A DNA stretch of 64,000 nucleotides from Rhodocyclaceae bacterium (lineage in GTDB: Bacteria > Pseudomonadota > Gammaproteobacteria > Burkholderiales > Rhodocyclaceae). Positions 26,015 through 36,458 of the stretch are shown here, piece after piece. Position 1 is the stretch's first letter, and the number at the start of each line of letters is the position of its first letter. Below the pieces are notes generated by a model that saw only the letters and a program-made list of their open reading frames with translations, ran no database searches and was not told the origin of the DNA. The position numbers and the translations under genes are program-made. The stretch spans positions 1-64,000 of the forward strand of contig JAGTRP010000001.1 in the NCBI GenBank assembly GCA_018261935.1, written 5' to 3'.

Positions 26015-26910
26015 TTGTGCTTGCTGCCGCCCGCTTCTCCGCCACGACCGACATTCCTCATGTACTTGAAGAACTCGGAACTGGGATCAACCACCAGCAC
26101 GTCGGTCTTGTTCTTGAAACTCTGGCGGTAGGCCTCGAGACTGCGATAGAAGCTGTAGAACTCCGGATTCTGGCCGAAGGCCTGGGCATAGGTGGCAGCC
26201 GCCTTGGCGTCGCCCTCGCCCTTGGTCTTCTGGGCGTCGCGGTAGGCTTCGGCGACGATGACCTCTCGCTGGCGGTCGGCGTCGGCACGAACCTTCTCGG
26301 CCTCCGCTGCCCCGAGGGAGCGGAGCTCGTTGGCGACCCGCTTGCGCTCGGCCTCCATGCGGCGATAGACCGCCTCGCTGACTTCGCCCGGGAGTTCCAC
26401 CCGTTTCAGGCGCACGTCGATGATCTGCACGCCGATCTTGCGGGCATCGGCATCGGCTCTGACCCGCATGCTTTCCATGATCTGGTCCCGTTCGCCGGAA
26501 ACCACGTCGTGGACGGTGCGCTTGCCGAACTCTTCCCGCAGGCCGGCATTGACCGTCTGGTTCAGCCGGGTCCGCGCCCGGGCCTCGTCGCCCCCGACCG
26601 AAATGTAGTAGAGCTTGGGATCGACAATGCGCCACTTGATATAGGAATCCACCAGGACATTCTTCTTCTCGGAGGTGATGAAGCGTTCCGGTTCCGGATT
26701 ATCCAGGGTGCTGATGCGCTTTTCGAAATAGCGCACGTTCTGGACCAGGGGCAGCTTGAAATTCAGGCCCGGCTCAGCGATGGTTCTTTTCACTTCGCCG
26801 AGCTGGAAAACCAGGGCGAACTGGCGCTGGTCCACCGTAAAGGCTGACATGGCCAGAGCCACGAGCGCAGCAGCAATGACGGCGGCGGCAATGCTAAGTT
26901 TCGGGTTCAT
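26011..26910 (-). CDS. hflC: Protease modulator HflC
   Basis: A 299-residue SPFH (band 7) protein with one N-terminal membrane helix (residues 5-25) and the domain in the periplasm. It has VDQRQFALVFQLGEVKRTI, the central DVRLKRVELPGEVSEAVYRR segment and a long coiled-coil rich in Ala/Glu/Lys (about 185-260). With HflK it forms a large cage around the FtsH protease and modulates membrane-protein turnover. The start codon shares one base with the hflK stop (TGATG). Confidence 0.94.
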   Translation of the reverse strand: MNPKLSIAAAVIAAALVALAMSAFTVDQRQFALVFQLGEVKRTIAEPGLNFKLPLVQNVRYFEKRISTLDNPEPERFITSEKKNVLVDSYIKWRIVDPKLYYISVGGDEARARTRLNQTVNAGLREEFGKRTVHDVVSGERDQIMESMRVRADADARKIGVQIIDVRLKRVELPGEVSEAVYRRMEAERKRVANELRSLGAAEAEKVRADADRQREVIVAEAYRDAQKTKGEGDAKAAATYAQAFGQNPEFYSFYRSLEAYRQSFKNKTDVLVVDPSSEFFKYMRNVGRGGEAGGSKHK

Positions 26911-28184
26911 CAGCGGGCCTCCCGATCACGGGAACGCAGGGAGGAATCCCGGGAGCGTCCCTCGGTGTTCAGCGACTTGTCCAGTTGCGGAGGCGCTTCG
27001 CTGGCAAGCGGCACGGCCGGCCGGGCTGGCGCCTGGGCCGCAGTCTCGGCGGTAGCGGGAGCCGCCTGGGCGGCAGTGGCCGCACCGGCCGCCTGCATGA
27101 GCTTGTCCAGGGGCAGGTAGAGCAGATTGCCCTGGCCCTTGGTATCGACCAGAAGCTTGCTGGTATTGGCGAAAACTTGCTGCATGGTATCCAGGTACAT
27201 GCGCTGGCGGGTGACTTCCGGCGCCTTGGCGTACTCCACGTTGATCTGGCGGAAGCGAGACGCATCGCCTTCGGCACTGGCGATGACCCGTTGCTTGTAG
27301 CCGTTGGCCTCTTCCAGGAGGCGGGCGGCGGTGCCCTTGGCCCGGGGGATGACGTCGTTGGCGTAGGCCTGGCCTTCGTTCTTCTGGCGTTCCCGGTCCT
27401 GCCCCGCCTTCACGGCGTCGTCGAAGGCCGCCTGCACCTGCTCGGGAGGCTGGGCGTTCTGCATGGTCACCTTGGAAATCAGGATGCCGCTGTTGTAGCG
27501 ATCCAGAATATCCTGCATCAGCTTGGCGGCATTGGCGGCGATCTGCTCCCGGCCTTCGTAAAGCACGAAGTCCATCCGGCTCTTGCCGACGATCTCGCGC
27601 ACCGCGGTTTCGGCGGCCCCCATCACGGCGTCGTCCGGATGGCGGTTGTTGAAGAGGTACTCGACCGGATCCTTCAGGATGTATTGCACGGCGAACTGGA
27701 TGTTCACGATGTTTTCGTCATCGGTTAGCATCAGCGCCTCTTTCAGCACCTTGTTGCGCTCGGAGCCCCGGTAACCGATCTCGATGGTGCGGACGCCGGA
27801 GACGTTGACCAGCTCGTGGGACTGGATGGGATAAGGCAGGCGCCAGCGCAGGCCCGGCTCGGTGGCTTCCTGGAACTTGCCGAACTGCAGCACGATGCCG
27901 CGCTGGGACTGATCCACGATGTAGAAACCGGAGGCCAGCCAGACGAGCAGCACCAGCACGGCCAGGAGGCCAATGCCGCCCCCCAGGAAGCGGGGGTTGA
28001 AATCCGTCGGCGGCAGGCGGCTGTCGCCGCCATCCCCGCCTTTCTTGCCCAGCAGACTGGACAGGCGGCGATTGAAATCCCGCCACAGTTCTTCCAGGTC
28101 CGGAGGCCCCTGGTTGGGCCGACGCGGATTCGATTTGCCGCCATCGTTGTCGCCCCGGCCCCACTGGGGGTCGTTGAGCGACAT
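26910..28184 (-). CDS. hflK: FtsH protease activity modulator HflK
   Basis: An SPFH protein of about 424 residues. Parts: a polar glycine/proline-rich N-terminal cytoplasmic tail, a membrane helix (LGGGIGLLAVLVLLVWLASG), the band-7 domain (VDQSQRGIVLQFGKFQEATE to roughly residue 250), a coiled-coil and an Ala/Gln-rich low-complexity C-terminus. The start at 28184 (MSLNDPQWG) is preferred because family members begin this way; an ATG at 28208 would add eight residues. Neither has a strong ribosome-binding site. It partners HflC encoded directly downstream. Confidence 0.92.
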   Translation of the reverse strand: MSLNDPQWGRGDNDGGKSNPRRPNQGPPDLEELWRDFNRRLSSLLGKKGGDGGDSRLPPTDFNPRFLGGGIGLLAVLVLLVWLASGFYIVDQSQRGIVLQFGKFQEATEPGLRWRLPYPIQSHELVNVSGVRTIEIGYRGSERNKVLKEALMLTDDENIVNIQFAVQYILKDPVEYLFNNRHPDDAVMGAAETAVREIVGKSRMDFVLYEGREQIAANAAKLMQDILDRYNSGILISKVTMQNAQPPEQVQAAFDDAVKAGQDRERQKNEGQAYANDVIPRAKGTAARLLEEANGYKQRVIASAEGDASRFRQINVEYAKAPEVTRQRMYLDTMQQVFANTSKLLVDTKGQGNLLYLPLDKLMQAAGAATAAQAAPATAETAAQAPARPAVPLASEAPPQLDKSLNTEGRSRDSSLRSRDREAR

Positions 28185-28231
28185 GAGAATGCCAAGGGTT
28201 GGGATCATGATCTGGGCTGTTGTTGAGGTGT

Positions 28232-29377
28232 TTAGTGCAATCCGGCGTTTTCTGCTGCCGCCGTCCTTCCCTGCTGCCGTTCTTCAGCCTTTTCCAGGGC
28301 ATATTCCGCCAGCGCCGACCGCAGGAGCTCCAAACCTTCCCCTGACCGCGCACTGACACGGACCCGCGCGATTCTATCATAGTCATCGCGCTCGACCCCC
28401 GGTGCCGCATCGGTGAGGTCGATCTTGTTCCAGACCACCACCTGGGGGACGGCGTGGGCGCCAATTTCCTCCAGCACCTTGTTGACCTCGGCCATCTGCT
28501 CGTCCCGGGCATGGTTTGCGCTATCCACCACATGCAGCAGCAGATCGGCCTGGGCAGTAGCCTCCAGGGTGGCATGGAAAGCCGCCACCAGGGAATGGGG
28601 CAGGTCGCGTATAAAACCGACGGTATCCGAGATCACGATATTCCCGGCCCCTTCCACCCAGAGTTTCCTGGACGTGGTATCCAGGGTGGCGAACAGCTGG
28701 TCGGCGGCGTAAACGCCGGCATGGGTCAGAGTGTTGAACAGGGTGGACTTGCCGGCATTGGTATAACCCACCAGGGATACATTGAGCACATCACCCCGAG
28801 CCCGGGCCCGGCGCTGCACGCCGCGCTGGCGGGACAAGCGGGAGAGGCGCTCCTTCAGGGTCTTGACCCGGTTGCCCAGGAGGCGGCGGTCGGTTTCCAG
28901 CTGGGTTTCCCCTGGACCCCGCAGGCCGATGCCGCCGCGCTGGCGTTCCAGGTGGGTCCAGCCCCGCACCAGGCGGGTGGAGAGATGTTCGAGCTGGGCC
29001 AGTTCCACCTGCAGCTTGCCCTCGGCACTCTGGGCTCGCAAGGCGAAGATGTCGAGGATCAGGCTGGTGCGGTCGATAACCCGGCACTGCAGCGCCCTTT
29101 CCAGGTTCCGCTCCTGGGCCGGGGATAGTTCGTGATTGAAAATTACCAGATCAGCATCGGCAGCAGCGATGGCGGTACCGATCTCATGCACCTTACCCTT
29201 GCCGGCGAAGGTCGCCGGGTCGGGGCTATGGCGCCGCCCCCCCACCTCCGAGCAGATGGTGGCGCCGGCCGATTCGGCCAGAAGCCTGACCTCCTCCAAC
29301 TGGTCTTCCAGGTCTTTCTGGCCAAAATCGAGCTGAACGATGACGGCGCGTTCACCGGCCGCGGGTCGTTCTAGCAT
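28232..29377 (-). CDS. hflX: Ribosome-associated GTPase HflX
   Basis: A 381-residue GTPase that rescues or splits stalled ribosomes. The N-terminal HflX domain includes the glycine-rich nucleotide-binding stretch GKGKVHEIG and VIFNHELSPAQERNLERALQ. A coiled-coil and the GERRxR-like segment GLRGPGETQLETDRRLL follow, then the G domain with G1 GYTNAGKSTLFN, G3 DTVGFIRDLP and G4 NKID. The length is slightly shorter than E. coli HflX at the C-terminus. It lies 63 bases after hfq, in the conserved hfq-hflX-hflKC order. Confidence 0.94.
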   Translation of the reverse strand: MLERPAAGERAVIVQLDFGQKDLEDQLEEVRLLAESAGATICSEVGGRRHSPDPATFAGKGKVHEIGTAIAAADADLVIFNHELSPAQERNLERALQCRVIDRTSLILDIFALRAQSAEGKLQVELAQLEHLSTRLVRGWTHLERQRGGIGLRGPGETQLETDRRLLGNRVKTLKERLSRLSRQRGVQRRARARGDVLNVSLVGYTNAGKSTLFNTLTHAGVYAADQLFATLDTTSRKLWVEGAGNIVISDTVGFIRDLPHSLVAAFHATLEATAQADLLLHVVDSANHARDEQMAEVNKVLEEIGAHAVPQVVVWNKIDLTDAAPGVERDDYDRIARVRVSARSGEGLELLRSALAEYALEKAEERQQGRTAAAENAGLH

Positions 29378-29440
29378 AGTGGAATCCGCAACGGGCTGGG
29401 AATGGCTCGCCGGGAGTGCGAGCCGGCAGGCGCGAGGCGA

Positions 29441-29677
29441 TTATTCAGCCGCTTGCTCCTGCTGGAGATTGACCGGACGGGCGGGAACAACGGTCGAGAT
29501 GGCGTGCTTGTACACCATCTGGGTGACGGTATTCTTGAGCAAAACGACGTACTGGTCGAAGGATTCGACCTGGCCCTGCAATTTGATGCCATTGACCAGA
29601 TAGATCGAGACGGGGACATGCTCGCGGCGCAAGGCGTTGAGGAACGGGTCTTGTAGCAATTGCCCTTTGTTGCTCAT
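29441..29677 (-). CDS. hfq: RNA chaperone Hfq
   Basis: A 78-residue Sm-like protein forming a hexamer that pairs small RNAs with target mRNAs. Sm1 motif: [20 protein letters not shown], with Gln8, Phe42-equivalent and the YKHAIST Sm2 motif intact. The C-terminal tail is very short (LQQEQAAE), as usual in betaproteobacteria. It heads the hflX-hflK-hflC cluster. A candidate promoter lies in the 82-base gap after der. Confidence 0.96.
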   Translation of the reverse strand: MSNKGQLLQDPFLNALRREHVPVSIYLVNGIKLQGQVESFDQYVVLLKNTVTQMVYKHAISTVVPARPVNLQQEQAAE

Positions 29678-29715
29678 GGTATGGACTCCACGGATAGTTG
29701 TTTTATGAGAAACCG

Positions 29716-29745
29716 AATGTACCGAATTTTGTTTCGGGATGCCAA
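29716..29745 (-). promoter_or_regulatory. Candidate promoter of hfq
   Basis: On the minus strand, -35 TTGGCA (29745-29740), an 18-base spacer, and -10 TACATT (29721-29716). The expected start near 29709 gives a leader of about 30 bases before the hfq ATG at 29677. It is the only AT-rich gap in this run of genes. Confidence 0.4.
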
Positions 29746-29759
29746 AACTTTATTCTTTA

Positions 29760-31091
29760 CTACTTGCCTTCCTTGTCGGCATAGGGGTTCTTGCTGGTCA
29801 CGAACTGAATGCGCAAAGGCGTGCCCTGCAATTTGAACGCCTCCCGGAAGGTATGTTCCAGATAGCGTTTATAGCTGTCGGATATATGGTCTACGGCATT
29901 GCCATGCACAACGATGATGGGCGGATTGGAGCCCCCCTGGTGGGCGTAGCGCGGCTTCGGCCTGAAAATGCCGTGGCGCGGCGGTGCCTGGCGGGCGACG
30001 GCGTCGGCCAGGACCCGGGCCAGCTTGGGGGTCGGCAGCTTGGCCATGGCTGCGGCGTAGGCCCCATCGACGGACTTGAACAGGTTATCCAGCCCGACGT
30101 TTTCCAGGGCTGAAATGAAGTGGAAACGGGCGAAATCCAGGAATTTGAACTTGCGCTCGAGAATGGCCTTGGTCTGCTGGCGCACATAGGCATCCAGGTG
30201 GTCCCACTTGTTGATGGCCACCACCAGGGCCCGGCCCGACTGGACGATGAAATCGGCGATGTGGGCATCCTGATCCGAAACATCCTGGCGGGCGTCGATC
30301 ATGAGGATGACGACGTTGGCGTCCTCGATAGACTTGAGGGTCTTGACCACGGAAAACTTCTCGATGGTCTCGAATACCTTGCCGCGCCGACGCATCCCGG
30401 CCGTATCGACGAGGACGTATTTCCTGCCGTTCCGTTCGAAATCGATCTCGATGGCGTCCCGGGTGGTGCCCGGCGCATCGAAGGCGATGACCCGCTCTTC
30501 CCCGAGAAGGGTATTGATCAGGGTCGATTTGCCCACATTGGGACGGCCGACGATGGCGACCCGGGTGACGTCCAGGGTTTCGTCGTCCTCAGTCGGCTCG
30601 GGGAAGGACTCCAGAGCTAGTTCCACTAGGCCCCGCACCCCCTCACCGTGGGAAGCGGAAATGGCATAGGGTTCCCCCAGGCCGAGTTCGTGGAAATCGG
30701 CCGCCACCATGCCCCGGTTCATGCCCTCCGTCTTGTTGACGGCGACGAAGACCGGGCGCTCCAGGCGCCTCAGCTTGTTGGCGATTTCCTTGTCGTGGGG
30801 GGTGATGCCGGTGCGCCCGTCCACCACGAAGACGACGGCGTCGGCTTCGGCGATGGCCTGCTCGGTCTGGCGCGCCATTTCATGCAGGATGCCCTCCTTC
30901 ACCAGGGGCTCGAAGCCGCCGGTGTCCACCACCAGATACGGTTTGTTGCCGAGTTTGCCGTGGCCGTAGTGGCGATCCCGGGTCAGGCCGGGAATATCGG
31001 CGACGATGGCGTCCCGGGATTTGGTGAGGCGGTTGAAGAGGGTCGATTTGCCCACATTGGGCCGCCCCACAAGAACAAGAGTTGGTTTCAT
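29760..31091 (-). CDS. der: Ribosome biogenesis GTPase Der (EngA)
   Basis: A 443-residue protein with two tandem GTPase domains: first P-loop [12 protein letters not shown] (near residue 8), with DTGGFEP and NKTEG; second P-loop [12 protein letters not shown] (near 183), with [11 protein letters not shown] and NKWD. A C-terminal KH-like domain ends in [18 protein letters not shown]. It acts in late 50S subunit assembly. Its start overlaps the bamB stop by four bases (ATGA). The bamB-der link is common in proteobacteria. Confidence 0.96.
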   Translation of the reverse strand: MKPTLVLVGRPNVGKSTLFNRLTKSRDAIVADIPGLTRDRHYGHGKLGNKPYLVVDTGGFEPLVKEGILHEMARQTEQAIAEADAVVFVVDGRTGITPHDKEIANKLRRLERPVFVAVNKTEGMNRGMVAADFHELGLGEPYAISASHGEGVRGLVELALESFPEPTEDDETLDVTRVAIVGRPNVGKSTLINTLLGEERVIAFDAPGTTRDAIEIDFERNGRKYVLVDTAGMRRRGKVFETIEKFSVVKTLKSIEDANVVILMIDARQDVSDQDAHIADFIVQSGRALVVAINKWDHLDAYVRQQTKAILERKFKFLDFARFHFISALENVGLDNLFKSVDGAYAAAMAKLPTPKLARVLADAVARQAPPRHGIFRPKPRYAHQGGSNPPIIVVHGNAVDHISDSYKRYLEHTFREAFKLQGTPLRIQFVTSKNPYADKEGK

Positions 31092-32275
31092 TGAGCATCC
31101 AAGGCCATCACGGTGCCGCCTCTGGTCTGGACCAGGAAGGCCGAACCGACCGCCTGCGGCGGTGTCATTACCGCGGTGCCGTCGGTCTGGACGCGGGCGG
31201 CGAAGGCGCCGTCTTCCCGGGACAGGAAATGCACCACGCCCTCGCCGTCGGTCACCATCACCAGGCCACGCTTCACGATGGGAGCGGAAACCCGGCGGTT
31301 AAAAAGTTTGTCCTGCTTCCAGACACTGGCGCCGGTGCGGCGGTCCAGGGCATGCACGCCCCCCTTGTCGTCGGTGACGAAAAGGTAGCGGCCATCGAGG
31401 GCGAGGCCCACGGCCGAAGAAAAGTCCCGGGCCCAGGTGAGCTGGCCGCCCTGCCCCAGGTCGAAGCAGGCGACACGGCCCTGGAAGGCGACGGCGCAGA
31501 CTTCCTGGCCATCGATGACCGGCATGGAAACGATGTCGGCCACCCGATCCAGTTCCGTGGTGCCCTTGGGCAGCGCCACCGTACCTTCCCAGGCCGGGGC
31601 GCCGTTCTTCAGGTCGAGGGCCGCCAGCTTGCCGCCGGGAAAGCCGACGAACAGGTACTTTTCGGCAAAGACCGGAGGAGCCGCGCTACGCAGGGAAAGC
31701 GGCGGGGTAGTCCGCTGGTAGACCCACTTGCGCTGACCCTTGGCATCGAACAGGAAAACGCGGTTGTCGCCGCTTCTGACCGCCACGCCGTCGGAACTCA
31801 CCGCCGGAGCGGCAAGCACCTCGCTGGAGACCCGGGCCTGCCAGAGAGGCTTGCCGTCGCCGGCGGCAAAGGCCAGCACTTCGCCCTTGGGCGTGCCGAC
31901 CACCACCGTCGAGCCGTCGCTGCCGACGCCGGCCGAGAGGGGCTGGCCCGCGTTGATGCGCCAGATGGCGGCGCCGTCATCCAGCCGGGCAATGGTGCCG
32001 TTGCTGCCGGCCACATAGACGCTGTTTCCCGCCACCGCCGGCGCGAAGACGTAATCGCCCGCCTTGCCGGCGCTGGCGGTCCACCGGGCCCGGACATCGG
32101 CCGTGGTCTTGATGGGCTCCAGGGGGGCCATCTTGGGACCCGAACTGGCAAACGGGTTCAAGGCATCCATGGTGTCGGAGAGGGTCGAACACCCGGCCAG
32201 CGCCAAGACACCGGCCAGTGCCAGCCCCAGGGCCAGGGGCCGCGGGCGCCGCCCCGAAATCTCTTGGCGGATCAT
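31088..32275 (-). CDS. bamB: Outer membrane protein assembly factor BamB
   Basis: A 395-residue lipoprotein with a lipobox LALAGC (cleavage before Cys29) and an eight-bladed PQQ-like beta-propeller. Repeats such as [39 protein letters not shown] and [17 protein letters not shown] recur through the chain. It is part of the Bam complex inserting outer-membrane beta-barrels. Both ends overlap neighbours by four bases (yfgM and der). Confidence 0.94.
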   Translation of the reverse strand: MIRQEISGRRPRPLALGLALAGVLALAGCSTLSDTMDALNPFASSGPKMAPLEPIKTTADVRARWTASAGKAGDYVFAPAVAGNSVYVAGSNGTIARLDDGAAIWRINAGQPLSAGVGSDGSTVVVGTPKGEVLAFAAGDGKPLWQARVSSEVLAAPAVSSDGVAVRSGDNRVFLFDAKGQRKWVYQRTTPPLSLRSAAPPVFAEKYLFVGFPGGKLAALDLKNGAPAWEGTVALPKGTTELDRVADIVSMPVIDGQEVCAVAFQGRVACFDLGQGGQLTWARDFSSAVGLALDGRYLFVTDDKGGVHALDRRTGASVWKQDKLFNRRVSAPIVKRGLVMVTDGEGVVHFLSREDGAFAARVQTDGTAVMTPPQAVGSAFLVQTRGGTVMALDAQ

Positions 32276-32940
32276 GCTGCGCCTCCCAGGCTATCGACCT
32301 TCTGCTCCAGCAGTTCCCGGCCGGGGCTGCGCGGCTTGTCGCCGGCCTCCGCTACCGCCCCCAGCCCTTCCAGCTTGGCGATGGCCGCCTGGTAGGCTGC
32401 CTTGGCGTCCGCCTTCTTGCCCTGGGCCGCCAGGACATCCCCCTTCAACTCGGCGAAGCGGGCGTCGAAAGCCGGCCCATGGGGGCTGTCCAGCTGCTTC
32501 AGAGCCTCGTCATAAGCTTTTTCGTCCAGGAGCACGGCGGCCAGCCGCAGCCGGGCCACGTCCTTCAGTTCATCCTTGCCATTGTCGGCAACCCAGGTGA
32601 GCTGGGCCTGGGCGGTCTTCAGGTCGCCGGCTTCGAAGGAGACCTTGGCCGCCATCAGGGCCCCCAGGGGCGCATAGGTGGTACTTCCGAATTTCTCCGC
32701 CAACTCGCCCGCCGCCGCCTTGACCCGCTGGCTGTCGCGGCTGGCCGCCGCCTGCTCCAGGGCGCCGTAGACCGCCGAGGCCTGGGCCGCCTGGCTGCGC
32801 TGATACCAGCCCCAGCCCTGCCAAGCCACGACTCCGACCGCCGCTGCCGTGACGACGCCGGTAATCAGGTTGCCGTACATCTTCCACCAGGTCTTGATGG
32901 AATCAAGCTGTTCCTGTTCTTCCAGATCGTAATGCGCCAT
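32272..32940 (-). CDS. yfgM: YfgM-like tetratricopeptide protein (UPF0070)
   Basis: A 222-residue inner-membrane protein. It starts AHYDLEEQEQLDSIKTWWKM, has a membrane helix at about residues 24-45 and a periplasmic TPR-like domain (ALEQAAASRDSQRVKAAAGE; AYDEALKQLDSPHGPAFDAR). Homologues contact the SecYEG translocon and the periplasmic chaperone PpiD, helping outer-membrane proteins on their way. That fits its place beside bamB. It lies six bases after hisS. Confidence 0.9.
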   Translation of the reverse strand: MAHYDLEEQEQLDSIKTWWKMYGNLITGVVTAAAVGVVAWQGWGWYQRSQAAQASAVYGALEQAAASRDSQRVKAAAGELAEKFGSTTYAPLGALMAAKVSFEAGDLKTAQAQLTWVADNGKDELKDVARLRLAAVLLDEKAYDEALKQLDSPHGPAFDARFAELKGDVLAAQGKKADAKAAYQAAIAKLEGLGAVAEAGDKPRSPGRELLEQKVDSLGGAA

Positions 32941-32945
32941 GACCC

Positions 32946-34235
32946 CTATTCCTCTTCGTCCGAGCCGATCAGTTGATCGATGATGGCTTCCGCCACGTTT
33001 TCCGCCTTCAGTCGCTGCTGCTGGGCGCCTTCGGCCCGCAGGGGCTTGAGCTGCACCTCGCCGGCTGCCGCCTCGTCGTCGCCGATGACCACGGCGAAGG
33101 CGGCGCCGCTGCCGTCGGCCTTCTTCATCTGGGACTTGAAGCTGCCGCCGCCGCAATGGAGCACCACGTCGATGCCGTTGTCCCGCAGCCCCTCGGCCAC
33201 CCGGAAAGCCAGACGGGAAGCGGCCTCGCCCTGGTGCACCACATACACGTCCGGGGCCGGCGCCGCCGGCTCGCCGCCGGATTCCTTGATCAGGGCAATG
33301 AGCCGCTCCACGCCCATGGCAAAGCCACAGGCCGGGGCCGGCTTGCCGCCCAGCTGGGCCACCAGGCCGTCGAAGCGGCCGCCGGCGCAGACGGTACCCT
33401 GGGCGCCGAGGCGGGTGGTCACCCATTCGAACACGGTCAGGTTGTAGTAATCCAGGCCCCGCACCAGGCGCGGGTTGATGGTGTAGGGGATGCCGGCATC
33501 CTTGAGGATGCGCTGCACGCCCTCGAAGTGGGCCAGGGATTCCTCGCCGAGGAAGTCGATCAGCCTGGGCGCCGCGGCACACAATTCCTGCATGGCCGGG
33601 TTCTTGGTGTCCAGGATGCGCAGGGGGTTGGTATGGAGACGCCGCCTGGCGTCCTCATCCAGCAATTCGGCGTTCTTCTCGAAATAGGCGATGAGTTCGG
33701 CCCGGTGCTTGGCCCGCTCCTCCGGCTGGCCCAGGCTGTTGAGCTGGAGCTCGATGCCCTCCAGTCCCAGGTCGGCCCACAGGCGGGCGCCCATGAGGAT
33801 CATTTCGGCATCCACGTCCGGGCCGGAAAAGCCCAGGGCTTCCACGCCCACCTGGTGGAACTGGCGGTAGCGCCCTTTCTGGGGACGCTCGTGGCGGAAC
33901 ATCTGGCCCATGTAGTAGAGCCGCTGGGGAGCCTGGGCCAGCAGGTTGTGCTGGATCACCGCCCGCACACAGCCGGCGGTGCCTTCGGGGCGCAGGGTGA
34001 GAGGCTCGCCGTTCAGGCTGTCCACGAAGGAATACATTTCCTTCTCGACGATGTCGGTGACCTCGCCGATGGCCCGTTTGAACAGGGGCGTCGGCTCGAC
34101 GATGGGCATGCGGATGGGGCGATAGCCATAGCTTTTCAGCCACGAGCGCACGGTTTCCTCGAACAGTTCCCAAAATTCGGCCTCGGCCGGCAGGATGTCG
34201 TTCATCCCGCGCACGGCTTGCAGGGTTTCACTCAT
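32946..34235 (-). CDS. hisS: Histidyl-tRNA synthetase
   Basis: A 429-residue class II synthetase. It begins [20 protein letters not shown]. Motif 1 lies around [20 protein letters not shown], motif 2 is in [20 protein letters not shown], the histidine-specific motifs are [15 protein letters not shown] and AGGRFDGL, and motif 3 is in [11 protein letters not shown]-like [15 protein letters not shown]-terminal anticodon-binding domain follows (about 330-425). The start overlaps the ispG stop by four bases (ATGA). Confidence 0.95.
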   Translation of the reverse strand: MSETLQAVRGMNDILPAEAEFWELFEETVRSWLKSYGYRPIRMPIVEPTPLFKRAIGEVTDIVEKEMYSFVDSLNGEPLTLRPEGTAGCVRAVIQHNLLAQAPQRLYYMGQMFRHERPQKGRYRQFHQVGVEALGFSGPDVDAEMILMGARLWADLGLEGIELQLNSLGQPEERAKHRAELIAYFEKNAELLDEDARRRLHTNPLRILDTKNPAMQELCAAAPRLIDFLGEESLAHFEGVQRILKDAGIPYTINPRLVRGLDYYNLTVFEWVTTRLGAQGTVCAGGRFDGLVAQLGGKPAPACGFAMGVERLIALIKESGGEPAAPAPDVYVVHQGEAASRLAFRVAEGLRDNGIDVVLHCGGGSFKSQMKKADGSGAAFAVVIGDDEAAAGEVQLKPLRAEGAQQQRLKAENVAEAIIDQLIGSDEEE

Positions 34236-35461
34236 ATTTTCAGTTTTTGTGGATATTTGCGGGCCACGTAGGCCTCGATGATTTGCTTGAATTCCTGGGC
34301 AATGCTCTCGCCGCGCAGGGTGACGGTCTTCTCGCCGTCCTCGTAGACCGGTGCCGCCGGCGCTTCGCCGTTGCCGGGCAGGCTGATGCCGATATTGGCA
34401 TGCTTGGATTCGCCGGGGCCATTGACCACGCAGCCCATCACCGCCAAGGTCATGGTCTCGACGCCATCGTAGGCCAGCCGCCATTCCGGCATCCTGGCGC
34501 GGACGAAGTCCTGGACCTGGCCGGCCAGCTCCTGGAAGAAGGTGCTGGTGGTGCGCCCGCAGCCCGGGCAGGCCGCCACCATGGGGGTGAAGGCCCGGAG
34601 CCCCAGGGTCTGCAGGATTTCCTGGGCGACGATGACTTCCTGGGTACGGGAACCGCCCGGCTCCGGGGTCAGGGAAACCCGGATGGTGTCGCCGATGCCC
34701 TCCTGGAGCAGGACCGAGAGGGCCGCAGTGGAGGCCACGATGCCCTTGGAGCCCATGCCGGCCTCGGTGAGGCCCAGGTGCAGGGCGTAGTCGGCGCGGT
34801 GGGCCAGTTCCCGATAGATGGCGATGAGGTCCTGGACGCTGGAAACCTTGCAGGAGAGGACGATGTTCTCCCCCAGCATGCCGACTTCCTCGGCCTTGGC
34901 GGCCGATTCCAGGGCCGAGGTCACCATGGCTTCCCGCATGATGTCCACGGGGCTCTTGGGATCGGGCCGGCGGTTGTTCTCGTCCATGATGCGGGCCAGC
35001 AGGTCCTGGTCCAGGCTGCCCCAATTGACGCCGATGCGCACCGGCTTGCCGTGGCGGCAGGCCAGTTCCACCATGCGGGCGAACTGCTCGTCCTTCTTCT
35101 TGCCGAAGCCGACGTTGCCCGGGTTGATGCGGTACTTGGCGAGGGCCTCGGCGCAGGCCGGATGCTCGGTCAGGAGGCGATGGCCGTTGTAGTGGAAATC
35201 GCCGATCAGGGGCACGTCGCAGCCCAGGCGGTCGAGATGGTCGCGGATCTTCGGCACGGCGGCGGCGGCCTCCGGCGTATTGACGGTGATCCGCACCAGT
35301 TCCGAGCCGGCCCGGGCCAGCTCCGCCGTCTGCAGGGCGGTGGCCAGGTAGTCGGCGGTATCGGTATTGGTCATGGACTGGACCACCACCGGGGCGGAGC
35401 CGCCGACGGTCACGGGACCGATCCGGCAGGCGCGGGTCTTGTGGCGGAGTGCTGCGCTCAC
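34232..35461 (-). CDS. ispG: 4-hydroxy-3-methylbut-2-enyl diphosphate synthase (IspG/GcpE)
   Basis: A 409-residue iron-sulfur enzyme of the MEP isoprenoid pathway, converting MEcPP to HMBPP. The N-terminal TIM barrel contains [20 protein letters not shown]-type start ([20 protein letters not shown]) and RINPGNVG. The [4Fe-4S] ligands are in ACPGCGR and the later [20 protein letters not shown]. It lies four bases after rodZ and overlaps hisS. The pathway implies ispH and the other MEP genes elsewhere. Confidence 0.95.
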   Translation of the reverse strand: MSAALRHKTRACRIGPVTVGGSAPVVVQSMTNTDTADYLATALQTAELARAGSELVRITVNTPEAAAAVPKIRDHLDRLGCDVPLIGDFHYNGHRLLTEHPACAEALAKYRINPGNVGFGKKKDEQFARMVELACRHGKPVRIGVNWGSLDQDLLARIMDENNRRPDPKSPVDIMREAMVTSALESAAKAEEVGMLGENIVLSCKVSSVQDLIAIYRELAHRADYALHLGLTEAGMGSKGIVASTAALSVLLQEGIGDTIRVSLTPEPGGSRTQEVIVAQEILQTLGLRAFTPMVAACPGCGRTTSTFFQELAGQVQDFVRARMPEWRLAYDGVETMTLAVMGCVVNGPGESKHANIGISLPGNGEAPAAPVYEDGEKTVTLRGESIAQEFKQIIEAYVARKYPQKLKI

Positions 35462-35465
35462 CGGA

Positions 35466-36458
35466 TCATTCCAAAGTCATACGGGCGACATTGCCCTGGG
35501 TATGGGTAGCCAGATCCACCGGCTTGCCGTGCAGGGCCAGCTTGACGCCGGGAGCATTGCCGATGACGATGGAAAAAGGCCCCCGGCCATCCACCGAGTG
35601 TTCGGTCCCCGCCCGGTTGAGCTGGGAGAACAGCACCTTGCCATGGCGGTCCCGCACCTCGATCCAGGAATCCTCCGTGACGGAAAACTGCAGGGCGGGC
35701 ACGTTGTCCGCCGCCGCAGCGGGCTGGGGTTCCTGGGTCGGTTGGGCCGCTGGCGCAGAGGGCTGCTGCAGCCGTTCCAGCGGCTGCAGTGCCGGCGACT
35801 GCGCCGCGCCCGGGTTGGCGGGCGGAGGAGCGCTAGCCGGCTCGCTCGGGACAACCGCCTGGGGATTCATCACCTGCTGGGGCGTCGTGCCCGGGGGAAA
35901 GACTGGCTCGGACTGGGAAGCGGAAGCGGGAGCAGAAGGGGCGCGCGCCGGTTCCGCCTCCTGATCCGACTTGGAAAAGAGGGCGACGAGGGAATCGACA
36001 TGGCTGCGCAGGCCGGAGAAGTCGACGGGCCAGAGGAAATAGACGGCTGCGGCAGCGGCCACCAGCGCCGCCCCTGCCCACATCATGGCGAAATCGCTGC
36101 GCCGGGAACGCCCCGTTTGCGGCATGGTGACCTGGCGCTTCTGCTCGGGCAGGGCCAGGCGCTGCTGGGGCGATTCGAGGACGGCGTCGAGCTGCCCCAT
36201 GAGCGGCGCCGGGTCCACCTGCAGCAGGCGGGCGTAATTGCGTACGAAGCCGCGGATGAACGTCTTCCCCGGCAGGCCTTGCCAATCGCCGTTTTCCAGG
36301 GCTTCCACCTGCCTGGCACCGAGCTTCAAGGTCATGGCGATATCGCCCACGCTCATCTGCTTCGCCTCCCGCGCCGCCCTGAGCTGGCTGCCGACGGTGG
36401 GCAGCTGGGGGGCGGATTCCGGGAGGCCGGACTCCAGGTCGCGTTTTTCGTCGATCAT
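35466..36458 (-). CDS. rodZ: RodZ-like helix-turn-helix membrane protein
   Basis: A 330-residue protein with an N-terminal cytoplasmic HTH domain ([20 protein letters not shown] to about residue 85), a basic linker, a membrane helix (about 122-140), an Ala/Pro/Gln-rich periplasmic linker and a C-terminal DUF4115 beta domain ([20 protein letters not shown]). This is the RodZ layout, which links MreB to the membrane and affects rod shape. Its position between pilW and ispG is conserved. It overlaps pilW by four bases. Confidence 0.9.
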   Translation of the reverse strand: MIDEKRDLESGLPESAPQLPTVGSQLRAAREAKQMSVGDIAMTLKLGARQVEALENGDWQGLPGKTFIRGFVRNYARLLQVDPAPLMGQLDAVLESPQQRLALPEQKRQVTMPQTGRSRRSDFAMMWAGAALVAAAAAVYFLWPVDFSGLRSHVDSLVALFSKSDQEAEPARAPSAPASASQSEPVFPPGTTPQQVMNPQAVVPSEPASAPPPANPGAAQSPALQPLERLQQPSAPAAQPTQEPQPAAAADNVPALQFSVTEDSWIEVRDRHGKVLFSQLNRAGTEHSVDGRGPFSIVIGNAPGVKLALHGKPVDLATHTQGNVARMTLE